NCBI GenBank assembly: GCA_033762075.1
Contig: JANRLY010000054.1
Span: 1-64,000, forward strand
DNA: 64,000 nt
Reading direction: 5' to 3'
From: VFKI01 sp033762075
GTDB taxonomy: Bacteria > Pseudomonadota > Gammaproteobacteria > DSM-16500
In this document: in pieces, positions 17,654-26,533 of the stretch
How positions within the stretch are numbered: position 1 is the first letter of the stretch
Layout: each line of letters begins with the position of its first letter
Notes under the pieces: model-generated
The model's database searches: none
Told to the model about the DNA's origin: nothing
Seen by the model: only the letters and a program-made list of their open reading frames with translations
Position numbers and translations under genes: made by a program

Positions 17654-18274
17654 ATGATTATTAACTCAAATCTTGTACCCATTGTTGTTGAGCAAACGGC
17701 GCGTGGCGAACGGTCGTTCGATATTTTTTCACGCCTGCTAAAAGATAGAGTGATTTTCATTGTCGGCCCAATCGATGACGCAGTGGCTAATTTGGTCGTT
17801 GCGCAGCTTTTGTTTCTAGAGTCTGAAAATCCTGATAAAGATATTTCTCTTTATATTAATTCTCCGGGTGGGGTTGTGACCGCTGGACTTGCTATCTATG
17901 ACACCATGCAATTCATCAAGCCTGATGTTAGCACCATGTGTCTGGGGCAAGCAGCGAGCATGGGGGCATTATTATTGGCTGGCGGTGCAAAAGGTAAACG
18001 TTATGCTTTACCAAATGCGCGCGTCATGATTCACCAGCCTTTAGGCGGGGTGCAAGGTCAGGCCAGTGATATTGCGATTCATGCCGAAGAAACGCTTAAA
18101 ATTCGTAACCGATTGAATCGTATTTTGGCGCATCATACTGGCCAACCTGAAGAAGTGATTTCAAAAGATACGGATCGTGACAATTTTATGAGTCCAGAAA
18201 GAGCGCTTGAGTATCATCTCATTGACAAAATTTTAACGCATCGTGCAGCTGCAGCGGTTGCAGTCCAATCGTGA
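17654..18274 (+). CDS. clpP: ATP-dependent Clp protease proteolytic subunit
   Basis: ClpP forms the tetradecameric serine-protease chamber fed by ClpX or ClpA. The 206-residue protein matches E. coli in length (207). The catalytic Ser is in GQAASMG (about Ser102), the His in RVMIHQP (about His127), and the acid residue in KDTDRDN (about 172-176). Start ATG 17654 has AGGA six bases upstream. A longer frame from TTG 17606 adds residues unlike any ClpP. It sits between tig and clpX with short spacings, so it probably belongs to one stress-responsive transcription unit. Confidence 0.97.
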   Translation: MIINSNLVPIVVEQTARGERSFDIFSRLLKDRVIFIVGPIDDAVANLVVAQLLFLESENPDKDISLYINSPGGVVTAGLAIYDTMQFIKPDVSTMCLGQAASMGALLLAGGAKGKRYALPNARVMIHQPLGGVQGQASDIAIHAEETLKIRNRLNRILAHHTGQPEEVISKDTDRDNFMSPERALEYHLIDKILTHRAAAAVAVQS

Positions 18275-18316
18275 ATACTCTTCAAGTAAATAATCTGATG
18301 TGAGGAGACTTACTGT

Positions 18317-19579
18317 ATGGGCACTACGGGTAAAGAAAGAATTTTTCATTGTTCATTTTGCGGCAAGAGCCAGCATGATGTTCGTAAGCTTATTGCAGGT
18401 CCTTCTGTGTATGTCTGCGATGAATGTATTACGCTGTGCAACGAAATTATTCGTGAAGAAGAGCAGGCTGCGAATAAAAATGCACCTGCTGCTGCGCTTC
18501 CGACACCCACTGAAATTTGTCACACCTTAGACGAATATGTCATTGGGCAAACATTCGCTAAAAAAACCTTAGCAGTTGCCGTTTATAATCATTACAAACG
18601 TTTGCGAAACGGTGTTAAGACAGATGATGTTGAAATTGGTAAGAGTAATATCCTTTTAATTGGGCCAACAGGTTCAGGCAAGACTTTATTAGCTGAAACA
18701 TTAGCACGTTTATTAAATGTGCCTTTTGTGATTGCTGATGCAACGACTTTGACTGAAGCAGGCTATGTCGGCGAAGACGTCGAAAATGTCATCCAAAAAC
18801 TCTTGCAGAAATGTGATTATGATGTTGCAAGAGCGCAAATGGGTATTATTTACATCGATGAAATCGACAAAATTTCTCGTAAATCAGAAAATCCTTCTAT
18901 TACACGCGATGTCTCCGGCGAAGGCGTTCAGCAAGCCTTGCTTAAATTAATCGAAGGGACGGTTGCTTCTGTTCCACCTCAAGGTGGGCGTAAACATCCG
19001 CAGCAAGAATTTATCCAAGTAGATACACGCAATATTTTATTTATTTGTGGTGGTGCTTTTACGGGTTTGGATAAAATCATTCGTGAACGTTCTGAAAAAT
19101 CAGGGATTGGTTTTTCTGCGGTGATTCATGGCAAAAATGATGGTAAATCCAATGATCAATTACTCCGTGAAGTTGAACCCGCAGATTTAGTGCGTTTTGG
19201 TTTGATTCCTGAGTTAATTGGCCGTTTGCCTGTAGTGGCCACTTTATCTGAGTTGGATCGTCAAGCATTGATTAGTATTCTTTCTGAGCCTAAAAATGCG
19301 CTCACGAAACAATACAAAAAACTTTTTGAAATGGAAGGTGTGCAACTCGAATTTCGCGATCAAGCCCTCCACTTAATTGCAGATCGTTGCGTTGAAAAGA
19401 AAACAGGGGCACGCGGTTTGCGTTCTATCCTTGAAAAAGCATTATTAGACACCATGTATGAACTTCCTTCGCTCACTGGTGTTGCTAAAGTTGTGGTTGA
19501 TGATGGATGCATTAACGGAACTTCATCTCCAATTGTTCTGTACGAAAATTCAGAACAAGCCTTGGCGCACGCAGAGTAG
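18317..19579 (+). CDS. clpX: ATP-dependent Clp protease ATP-binding subunit ClpX
   Basis: ClpX is the AAA+ unfoldase that recognises tagged substrates and threads them into ClpP. The 420-residue protein begins with the zinc-binding domain (Cys12, Cys15, Cys34, Cys37). It then shows Walker A GPTGSGKT, Walker B IIYIDEIDKI, the pore motif in the GYVGEDVEN region, the IGF-type loop for ClpP docking (SGIGFSA), and sensor-2 GARGLRSI. ATG 18317 follows GAGGAG at a suitable distance. It lies 42 nt after clpP and just before lon, as in E. coli. Confidence 0.97.
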   Translation: MGTTGKERIFHCSFCGKSQHDVRKLIAGPSVYVCDECITLCNEIIREEEQAANKNAPAAALPTPTEICHTLDEYVIGQTFAKKTLAVAVYNHYKRLRNGVKTDDVEIGKSNILLIGPTGSGKTLLAETLARLLNVPFVIADATTLTEAGYVGEDVENVIQKLLQKCDYDVARAQMGIIYIDEIDKISRKSENPSITRDVSGEGVQQALLKLIEGTVASVPPQGGRKHPQQEFIQVDTRNILFICGGAFTGLDKIIRERSEKSGIGFSAVIHGKNDGKSNDQLLREVEPADLVRFGLIPELIGRLPVVATLSELDRQALISILSEPKNALTKQYKKLFEMEGVQLEFRDQALHLIADRCVEKKTGARGLRSILEKALLDTMYELPSLTGVAKVVVDDGCINGTSSPIVLYENSEQALAHAE

Positions 19580-19586
19580 TAGTGAG

Positions 19587-19604
19587 CAGCCCTTTTACGG
19601 GCTG
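19587..19604 (+). terminator. Small hairpin between clpX and lon
   Basis: CAGCCC at 19587-19592 pairs with GGGCTG at 19599-19604 across a 6-nt loop. No T-run follows, so it is more likely a weak attenuator or mRNA-processing element than a strong terminator. Confidence 0.4.
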
Positions 19605-19644
19605 AACAATGACCGAAAATCAACGTGCAACTCTGGAGAATGAT

Positions 19645-22086
19645 ATGACATTACCCCGCACCAGCGACTCTCTTTTAGGTGTTCCAGTCCTGCCATTACG
19701 TGATGTTGTGGTTTACCCTTATTTAGTGGTGCCATTATTCGTTGGACGCGAACGCTCAATTAAGGCACTTGAGATCGCGATGGCTGCAGATAAACAAGTC
19801 TTAGTGGCCACACAAAAAAATGCTTCAGAAGATCAACCCACCGAAGACAATATCTATCACACGGGTACGCTCGCGACTGTTTTGCAATTACTTAAATTGC
19901 CTGATGGTACAGTCAAAGTCTTAATTGAAGGCGTGCGTCGTGCACGTATCAATAAATTTATCTCTGGTAAAGATTATTTTCTCGCAGATTTAGATTTAAT
20001 TGATGAGGTTCAATCTGAATCGCGTGAAACAGAAATTTTGATGCGTTCATTAAAATCGCAATTTGAACAATACATTAAACTCAACCGAAAAATTCCTGCT
20101 GAAATTTTAGCATCTGTATTACCCATCGAAAATGCAAGTCGCTTGACGGACACCATCGCGGCACAATTAGCGCTTAAGCTTGATGAGAAACAAAAATTAC
20201 TTGAAACTATTGATGTGAATCAACGCTTGGAAAAACTAGTCGGTTTAATGGAATCTGAGATTGATCTTCTTCAAGTCGAAAAGAAAATTCGCGGGCGAGT
20301 TAAACGCCAAATGGAAAAAACACAACGCGAGTATTATCTCAATGAGCAAATGAAGGCGATTCAAAAAGAATTAGGCGAACTCGAAGAAATCCCAAATGAA
20401 TTTGAAGCGCTTGCCAAAAAAATTGCAGACTCAGGGATGACGAAAGAAGCGCAAGAAAAATGTAAAACAGAATTAAATAAATTAAAAATGATGTCGCCTA
20501 TGTCAGCCGAAGCGACAGTTTCTCGTAACTATCTTGACTGGATGCTCGCGTTACCTTGGAAAAAAAGCTCAAAATTACGCGTGAGCTTAACTGAGGCAGA
20601 AAAAATTTTAGAACATGATCATTATGGTCTGAAAGAAGTGAAAGAACGCATCATCGAATATCTTGCTGTCAATAAACGCGTGAATAAATTAAAAGGTCCT
20701 ATTTTATGTTTGGTGGGCCCTCCTGGTGTGGGTAAAACATCGCTGGGCCAATCTATTGCGCGTGCAACTGGGCGTAAGTTTATTCGTATGTCTTTGGGAG
20801 GCATTCGTGACGAAGCTGAAATTCGCGGACATCGTCGCACTTATATCGGGGCAATGCCTGGCAAGATTTTACAAAAGATTGCAAAAACTGATGCACGTAA
20901 TCCATTCTTCCTGTTAGATGAAATTGACAAAATGGCAATGGATTTTCGCGGCGACCCTGCAGCAGCCTTGTTAGAAGTGCTTGATCCTGAGCAAAACTTT
21001 TCCTTCAATGATCATTACCTTGAAGTGGATTATGATTTATCTGATGTGATGTTTGTTGCAACAGCTAATACACTCGAAATTCCAGCGGCACTTCGTGATC
21101 GTATGGAAATCATTCGTATTCCAGGATATACCGAAGATGAAAAGATTCATATTGCGCTTCGCCATTTAATTCCAAAGCAAATGGAAGCCAATGGTTTGAA
21201 GAAAGAAGAAATTTCTATTCCACTCGAAACCGTTCGATATATTGTTCAACACTACACGCGTGAGGCGGGGGTTAGAAATTTAGAAAGAGAAATTTCAAAA
21301 ATATGTCGCAAGGTTGTCAAAGAAATTTTATTGAAAGAAAAGAAAGCTCAAAAAACACACTTAATCAAAGTCGATGATCTTGAAAATTATCTCGGCGTTC
21401 GTCGTTATCGCCATGATACTGCTTACGAGAAGGATCAAGTTGGTCAGGTGAAAGGATTAGCATGGACTGAAGTCGGCGGTGAATTACTTGAAATTGAAGC
21501 TGTCACCGTTCCAGGTAAAGGGAAAACTATTTACACCGGTCAATTAGGCGAAGTCATGCAAGAATCCATCCAAGCAGCTTTAACGGTTGTTAAGGCGCGC
21601 TCTACCTTGCTAGGCATTCCTAAAGGCTTTTTTGAGCATCAAGATATCCATATTCATGTTCCTGAAGGTGCGACACCAAAAGATGGTCCAAGTGCTGGTA
21701 TCAGCATGTGTACTGCATTGGTTTCTGTGATCACCCGATTGCCGATTCGCTCCGATTATGCGATGACAGGTGAAATCACCTTACGTGGCGAAGTCTTGGC
21801 TGTCGGTGGCATCAAAGAAAAGCTCTTGGCAGCACATCGCGGTAAAATTAAATACGTGATTATTCCTGCTGAAAATGTCAAAGATTTAAAAGAAATTCCA
21901 GACAACATTAAAAAAGACTTAGTGATAAAACCAGTTCGTTGGATTGACGAAGTGTTAGCGCTGGCACTAAATGGCTATCCAGGAGACATTACAACAACAA
22001 CAAAGAAAAAGGTGAAGGAAAAAGAATCAACGACAAGAGGTCAATCAAAGAAAAATCGCAATGGAGACCATGCCCAGCAACATTAG
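19645..22086 (+). CDS. lon: ATP-dependent Lon protease
   Basis: Lon degrades damaged and regulatory proteins. The protein has about 813 residues: N-terminal substrate domain (VPVLPLRDVVVYP), coiled-coil region (QREYYLNEQMKAIQKELG), AAA+ module with Walker A GPPGVGKT and Walker B FFLLDEIDKM, and a C-terminal protease domain with the catalytic Ser in DGPSAGISM and the Lys in GGIKEKLLAA. I prefer ATG 19645, with GGAG at 19635-19638; an in-frame ATG at 19609 lacks a ribosome-binding site. The last ~35 residues are a Lys/Thr/Ser-rich tail beyond the usual end. hupB follows, as in E. coli. Confidence 0.97.
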   Translation: MTLPRTSDSLLGVPVLPLRDVVVYPYLVVPLFVGRERSIKALEIAMAADKQVLVATQKNASEDQPTEDNIYHTGTLATVLQLLKLPDGTVKVLIEGVRRARINKFISGKDYFLADLDLIDEVQSESRETEILMRSLKSQFEQYIKLNRKIPAEILASVLPIENASRLTDTIAAQLALKLDEKQKLLETIDVNQRLEKLVGLMESEIDLLQVEKKIRGRVKRQMEKTQREYYLNEQMKAIQKELGELEEIPNEFEALAKKIADSGMTKEAQEKCKTELNKLKMMSPMSAEATVSRNYLDWMLALPWKKSSKLRVSLTEAEKILEHDHYGLKEVKERIIEYLAVNKRVNKLKGPILCLVGPPGVGKTSLGQSIARATGRKFIRMSLGGIRDEAEIRGHRRTYIGAMPGKILQKIAKTDARNPFFLLDEIDKMAMDFRGDPAAALLEVLDPEQNFSFNDHYLEVDYDLSDVMFVATANTLEIPAALRDRMEIIRIPGYTEDEKIHIALRHLIPKQMEANGLKKEEISIPLETVRYIVQHYTREAGVRNLEREISKICRKVVKEILLKEKKAQKTHLIKVDDLENYLGVRRYRHDTAYEKDQVGQVKGLAWTEVGGELLEIEAVTVPGKGKTIYTGQLGEVMQESIQAALTVVKARSTLLGIPKGFFEHQDIHIHVPEGATPKDGPSAGISMCTALVSVITRLPIRSDYAMTGEITLRGEVLAVGGIKEKLLAAHRGKIKYVIIPAENVKDLKEIPDNIKKDLVIKPVRWIDEVLALALNGYPGDITTTTKKKVKEKESTTRGQSKKNRNGDHAQQH

Positions 22087-22098
22087 TGATTCTTTTGC

Positions 22099-22128
22099 TT
22101 GACATGCATTTCATGCAATTGGTATAAA
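22099..22128 (+). promoter_or_regulatory. Sigma-70 type promoter of hupB
   Basis: A perfect -35 hexamer TTGACA at 22099-22104 and a -10 TATAAA at 22123-22128 are separated by 18 bp. They lie about 85 nt ahead of the hupB start, which itself has AGGAG. This would give hupB its own strong promoter, separate from lon. Confidence 0.75.
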
Positions 22129-22212
22129 TCACACTTCGTAAGCGGGTCCGACTGAATAAGAGCATTCAGAGTCATAAATGGATTATTTCTAGAGAAAGAA
22201 AGTAGGAGATAT

Positions 22213-22497
22213 ATGAATAAGGCGGAGCTTGTAGAACTTATTGCTGATAAAGCAGAGTTAACCAGATCAACTGCTGAGCGTGCATTAGGCGCCCTCATTG
22301 ACGCGATCACCTCTTCTTTACGTAAAGATGAACCTGTTGTCCTCGTGAATTTTGGTACCTTCGTTGTAAGACAACGTGCAGCCAGAAAAGGGCGCAATCC
22401 ACAAACAGGTAAAGAGATTAGTATTAAAGCAGCTAAAGTTGTCGCATTTAAAGCTGGTAAAGCGCTTAAAGATGCAGTCAAGGAAGATGAAGCATAA
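22213..22497 (+). CDS. hupB: DNA-binding protein HU-beta
   Basis: HU is a small nucleoid protein that bends DNA non-specifically. The 94-residue protein has the HU fold: MNKAELVELIADKAELT at the N terminus, the VLVNFGTFVVRQRAARKGRNP beta-arm region with the RNPQTG tip near residue 61, and AFKAGKALKDAV at the C terminus. ATG 22213 follows a clear AGGAG. It stands between lon and ppiD, as in E. coli, although two tRNA genes intervene before ppiD here. A strong promoter lies upstream. Confidence 0.97.
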   Translation: MNKAELVELIADKAELTRSTAERALGALIDAITSSLRKDEPVVLVNFGTFVVRQRAARKGRNPQTGKEISIKAAKVVAFKAGKALKDAVKEDEA

Positions 22498-22615
22498 AGT
22501 AATTTATCTTTTTTTCTAATGGACTGGTGTGGGGACAAAGGACTGAGCCAATTTTTGAACTAGGCATGGATTGGTGTGTTCAAAATTTGGATTCCCGATA
22601 AAGACTCAATCTGAC

Positions 22616-22691
22616 GGGTGCTTAGCTCAGCTGGTAGAGCATCGCCCTTACAAGGCGAGGGTCGGGGGTTCGAACCCCTCAGCACCCACCA
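22616..22691 (+). tRNA. tRNA-Val (anticodon UAC)
   Basis: GGGTGCT pairs with AGCACCC as acceptor stem. Anticodon stem TCGCC/GGCGA has loop CTTACAA, giving anticodon TAC. The T arm GGGGG TTCGAAC CCCTC and encoded ACCA complete a 76-nt tRNA. tRNA-Asp follows 33 nt downstream. Confidence 0.96.
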
Positions 22692-22724
22692 AGGATTAGG
22701 AATAAAAGTCATTATAAAAATGAT

Positions 22725-22801
22725 GGAGTGGTAGTTCAGTTGGTTAGAATACCGGCCTGTCACGCCGGGGGTCGCGGGTTCGAGTCCCGTCCACTCCGCC
22801 A
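22725..22801 (+). tRNA. tRNA-Asp (anticodon GUC)
   Basis: Acceptor arms GGAGTGG/CCACTCC, discriminator G and encoded CCA are visible. The anticodon stem CCGGC/GCCGG has loop CTGTCAC, giving anticodon GTC. Discriminator G73 is the expected aspartate identity base. It is probably co-transcribed with tRNA-Val. Confidence 0.96.
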
Positions 22802-22845
22802 ATTAAGTAGAAGCTTCAATAAATATCAGATGAGGCAATATCAGT

Positions 22846-24444
22846 ATGCTGCAAGGAATTCGCAAATATACCCATGGGTGGCTTGCAGGCATTATTATCT
22901 CGATATTGATTCTCTCGTTTGCTCTCTGGGGAATTCATAGCTACATGAGTCAAGGTGCTAGCAATGACCACGTTGCAGAAGTTAATGGCAAGCAAATCAC
23001 GCGCAACGAATTATCTATCACGTATGAAAGGTTATCACGCCAACAAGAAGCAAAAACAAATCAACCTTTGACAGGTGCTGATGTTATTGCATTGAAGAAG
23101 AAGGCTTTGCAAACTTTAATTGACTCTCAAGTGATGCGGCAAGCTATTTATGATTATCATTACCGTGTATCACCCGAACAACTTGAAGCTTTCTTACAAG
23201 CAATGCCGCAATTCCAAGAAGATGGGAGATTTTCACCTGAGCGTGTACAAGCTGTCTTATCAAGCTCTTTATATACACCTCATTCATTTATCGACTTAAT
23301 TCAAGGCTCATTATTAATTGAGCAACCGCATCAAGGGATTCTCGCAAGCTCTTTTGCTTTGCCTGATGAAATCTCAACAGCAGTCAGTTTAATGGGAGAA
23401 AAAAGAAATATCGGTTATGTTATTATTCCAAACGAATATTTCATTAAGAAAAATATCTCTGTTTCTGAGCAATCCATTCAACAATACTATACAACCCATC
23501 AAGCGGATTTTAGTTTGCCCGAACAAATCACTGTGAATTATCTATTATTATCAATAGATGATATCGTCAAGCAAATTCATCCAGATGAAAAAGATTTAAT
23601 GCGTTATTACAGTGAAAATAAAAATACATTCCAAGATAAAGATGGAAAATTACAAAGTTATAATGATGTTAAACAATCCATTGTTGATGCTGTTGCTCGC
23701 CAGCAAGCAGAAATTTTATTTGCAAAATTACGTGAACAATTGGCAAATATTTCCTATGAGCATCCTGAATCCTTAAAGTCTGCTGCAGATGCACTTAAAT
23801 TACAGGTTCTTGAAACGCCATTATTTTCAAAAGAAAAAGGCACCGATGAAATTACTCAAAACAATAATGTGCGTCAAACCGCATTTAGTCATGAAATATT
23901 ACAGTTAGGTAATAATAGTGATGTGATAGAACTTTCACCAGGAAGGCTCATTGTTATTCGTCTTGGAAAACATTTAGCTTCGAATGTCTTACCTTTAGCT
24001 GCAGTACGTCAACAAATTATTGCTAAATTGCAAATCGAGCAAAGCTGGAAGCAAAGTTTGACTTTAGCGACGCAAATGAAAAATCAATTAGATCAACGTG
24101 CATTACCGGAACAAGTTGCAGCAGAAAATAAATTAGGTTGGATAAACATTGGATTCACAGGTCGTCATAATGAAAAAGTCGATCAAGCCATTTTAGACTA
24201 TGCTTTCCGGATGCCATTGCCTGAAGTATTAAAAGTTTCGCAAACATTTGCGATAGCGAAACTTTCGAATGGTTATGCGGTCATTGCTTTAAAGGGTAAA
24301 CAAGATGGTGTTGTTGATTCGACTATCGATCAACAAGCCTTAAATAAACAAATTAGTGACACGATGGGTGCAACTGAATATCGCTTATATCAAGATGTCA
24401 TTTTCAAAAATGCGAAAATTAACATTGAAACTAACCTAGATTAA
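22846..24444 (+). CDS. ppiD: PpiD-like periplasmic folding chaperone lacking parvulin domain
   Basis: PpiD is an inner-membrane-anchored chaperone near the Sec translocon. The 532-residue protein has an N-terminal cytoplasmic stub, one helix at about residues 13-34 (GIIISILILSFALWGIHSY), a SurA/PpiD N-terminal chaperone region (VNGKQITRNEL), and the typical C-terminal domain (EVLKVSQTFAIAKLSNGYAVIAL). Between these, the parvulin PPIase segment normally near residues 265-355 is not seen. The sequence passes from the chaperone region to helical segments without the GGDLGW-type core, and total length is about 90 residues below E. coli PpiD (623). Its position after hupB supports the assignment. 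Confidence 0.85.
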   Translation: MLQGIRKYTHGWLAGIIISILILSFALWGIHSYMSQGASNDHVAEVNGKQITRNELSITYERLSRQQEAKTNQPLTGADVIALKKKALQTLIDSQVMRQAIYDYHYRVSPEQLEAFLQAMPQFQEDGRFSPERVQAVLSSSLYTPHSFIDLIQGSLLIEQPHQGILASSFALPDEISTAVSLMGEKRNIGYVIIPNEYFIKKNISVSEQSIQQYYTTHQADFSLPEQITVNYLLLSIDDIVKQIHPDEKDLMRYYSENKNTFQDKDGKLQSYNDVKQSIVDAVARQQAEILFAKLREQLANISYEHPESLKSAADALKLQVLETPLFSKEKGTDEITQNNNVRQTAFSHEILQLGNNSDVIELSPGRLIVIRLGKHLASNVLPLAAVRQQIIAKLQIEQSWKQSLTLATQMKNQLDQRALPEQVAAENKLGWINIGFTGRHNEKVDQAILDYAFRMPLPEVLKVSQTFAIAKLSNGYAVIALKGKQDGVVDSTIDQQALNKQISDTMGATEYRLYQDVIFKNAKINIETNLD

Positions 24445-24456
24445 GGAACTAATTTG

Positions 24457-24520
24457 CAGCGCCAAAACTCGGAGTTTGCGCTGAGCGAAGCTCAAGGCCG
24501 TGCTCGCAATGACGATTTCT
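24457..24520. repeat. Hairpin and probable dispersed-repeat remnant
   Basis: CAGCGC at 24457-24462 pairs with GCGCTG at 24478-24483, with AAACTC/GAGTTT inside. The following bases, GCTCGCAATGACGA, read in reverse as TCGTCATTGCGAGC, a common end of small palindromic repeats in proteobacteria. It lies between convergent ppiD and a small exported-protein gene and may serve as terminator. Confidence 0.5.
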
Positions 24521-24529
24521 AAAAAATCT

Positions 24530-24727
24530 TTACGCGAGCAAAAGAGTTGCTGCTTCTTTTTCACTTGAAGAATTGTTGTTACCAGAGTGAGTTCCATTTT
24601 GATCTTGCGTCGTGCTGGAATTACTACCGGTAATGCCTTTGATGATGACGCCACCAAGATCAGTTGCGTAAACAGCTGTTGTTGGTAACATGAGTGAGAC
24701 TAAGGCTAATAAGATCACTTTTTTCAC
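24530..24727 (-). CDS. Small exported protein, unknown
   Basis: This 65-residue precursor starts at GTG 24727 with AGGAGAG well placed upstream. Residues 1-22 form a signal peptide (VKKV, hydrophobic core, cleavage near TTAVYA). The mature part of about 43 residues is Ser/Asn/Thr/Gly-rich (SNSSTTQDQNG, HSGNNNSSSEKE) and ends in a short hydrophobic ATLLLA. No family is recognised. Such low-complexity exported peptides are often lineage-specific. The clear ribosome-binding site and signal peptide argue that it is a real gene. Confidence 0.65.
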   Translation of the reverse strand: MKKVILLALVSLMLPTTAVYATDLGGVIIKGITGSNSSTTQDQNGTHSGNNNSSSEKEAATLLLA

Positions 24728-24961
24728 GGTATCTCTCTCCTGACTTGGGTGGTTAAAATGTAGAGCCGAACAAATTCTACTCAAAAATGCAGCATAAAGC
24801 AAAGCTTTCTAAGCTACCGAATATGTTATTGTGATCATTATCCTGTAACTTTATGATTATACTAAAGAAATGATACAGTTGCGCTCTGAGAAGCAATCTA
24901 TGCTTTTGTTGAGCAAGATTATAAAATCCACCATTTTTTACATCGTCGAAGGAATATCACG

Positions 24962-26524
24962 ATGTTACCAAATAGAAATTCTGAAAAAAAACCTCTCCTT
25001 CATGATTGCTATTTAATCGATATTGAAGAAGAAAAATTTCATGATGACGGTACGCGTTTGACGCCTGAAGTGCCTTCAACGCAACATTCTCGAAAAAGCC
25101 GACGACCTTTTACTTTATTTGAACATTCGGGATCAAGGTCTCATCAGATTGCACATAATATTATTTCGTTCATGCCTGTAAACGATCAAGCAAGGCTTGC
25201 TAGTGTCAATCGAGAAAGTGCAAATGATGTATATACATCCAAACCATATGCGCAGCACTTTGACGCAACAGATTCTAATGTAAGACAGCTTACTGAGACT
25301 TACGCTGATATTGCTTTGCAATTACCTTATTGGTTCGAACAAATAGAAAATGAAATTAAAATTGCAACCTTGACGCAGCAAATAGAAAATGAAGTAAACG
25401 ATCTTACTTCTCGGCAAGAGTTAACGAACATGCAAGATTATACTTGTTGTGCTCTGACAGTAATGTTTCCACTGAATCTATTTTTTCTATTTGCAACATT
25501 TTACAATATCATTGTAGACCACGGTGGTTTAGATTTACGTGCCGATTTTGAGACTAATCTGAAAGCCATTGCATTAGATATTTCAGAAATTCTGTTTACA
25601 ATGCTATGGACATACTTCACTTATAAAAGTTTGCGTGCAATTTTATTGAATTTGCGAGATGCGTGTTGTCCTCCAATTCCAAGATTGAGAGTGCAATTAA
25701 ATGATGCGGAAGATTTGCAACAATTTTATAAAGAGGATGAAGAAAATCAAATTGTATTCGATGAGGCTTTGAAGTCATATCTACGCCAGATTGTGTTGCA
25801 GGGACGGCGGATAGCAATAAAAAATCCACCTCGGATTCATGAACCTACCTCACCCTCACTGGGTGGGCGTGATTTAAATCAACCTTCTGAAACTATCACG
25901 GGCGTCAAAAATCTTGATGAAGCTATTTTGATATATTTACCCATGAAAGATGCTTTTCATCTTGCTGTTTCTCTGAATCATACACTCGCAGAAACAGTAA
26001 AAAGCTCAAAACCAACAAGCAATCATTTTCTCTCGGGTGTTGAATCAAGACAACTTCGTTCAAGTTATGCACGTATAGCACAACTATTACCTAGAGAGCG
26101 CGAGATAGAACTCCATCGACGTACTATTGAGAGATTATTGGCTGACATTGAGAATGAAGAATATCGTGAGCAATTGAGAAATGTAGCCATCTCATATAAG
26201 GCAGCATTTTTTGGAGGCTTAGTATTGATCAGTGCGTTATATATTTGTAATTCAAAATACATTGACATTCCTTTAGGGGCGGAAATCTTTTTTGATATTA
26301 TATATGGGCTAGTTTCGTTGTCTTATTTGGTGTCGTTAGCTCAAATGCTTCCTCGCGTACCTGGTGATGTAAGAGATTTTATATGTCCTCCTATCCCTAG
26401 TCGACAAGAGCAATTAGCAGAAGAAAAACAATATCTAGAAACATTAATTGCAGCATCTGAAGCAAATCCTGTCGATCCTGTGATTAAAGAATACGTGAGA
26501 AATACTACGCGATCGTCTCGTTGA
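24962..26524 (+). CDS. Duplicated F-box-like membrane protein, possible effector
   Basis: The 520-residue protein is an internal tandem duplication. Unit 1 (about 62-275) and unit 2 (about 316-512) share the order: F-box-like helix block (HNIISFMPVNDQARLASVNR and AILIYLPMKDAFHLAVSLN), SKP followed by QHF/NHF, RQL...YA.IA..LP, an IENE coiled coil, two membrane helices (about 160-220; 412-462), and a CPPIP motif (236-240; 475-479). F-box domains are eukaryotic SCF ubiquitin-ligase adaptors that occur in Legionellales effectors; here the match is by eye only. The N terminus has EKKPLL (8-13), an acidic dileucine-type sorting motif. AAGGA precedes ATG 24962. A secreted membrane-integrating effector is my inference. 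Confidence 0.75.
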   Translation: MLPNRNSEKKPLLHDCYLIDIEEEKFHDDGTRLTPEVPSTQHSRKSRRPFTLFEHSGSRSHQIAHNIISFMPVNDQARLASVNRESANDVYTSKPYAQHFDATDSNVRQLTETYADIALQLPYWFEQIENEIKIATLTQQIENEVNDLTSRQELTNMQDYTCCALTVMFPLNLFFLFATFYNIIVDHGGLDLRADFETNLKAIALDISEILFTMLWTYFTYKSLRAILLNLRDACCPPIPRLRVQLNDAEDLQQFYKEDEENQIVFDEALKSYLRQIVLQGRRIAIKNPPRIHEPTSPSLGGRDLNQPSETITGVKNLDEAILIYLPMKDAFHLAVSLNHTLAETVKSSKPTSNHFLSGVESRQLRSSYARIAQLLPREREIELHRRTIERLLADIENEEYREQLRNVAISYKAAFFGGLVLISALYICNSKYIDIPLGAEIFFDIIYGLVSLSYLVSLAQMLPRVPGDVRDFICPPIPSRQEQLAEEKQYLETLIAASEANPVDPVIKEYVRNTTRSSR

Positions 26525-26533
26525 GCGATATTA

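Noticed and set aside
22083..22538. 151-codon open frame on the minus strand across hupB
   Set aside because: It is antisense to a certain HU gene, has no ribosome-binding site and no protein-like composition.
22560..22802. Minus-strand frame over tRNA-Val and tRNA-Asp
   Set aside because: It is a spurious frame antisense to two tRNAs, a common artefact.
24436..24657. Alternative minus-strand frame overlapping the small exported gene
   Set aside because: The overlapping frame has a signal peptide and ribosome-binding site; this one has neither.
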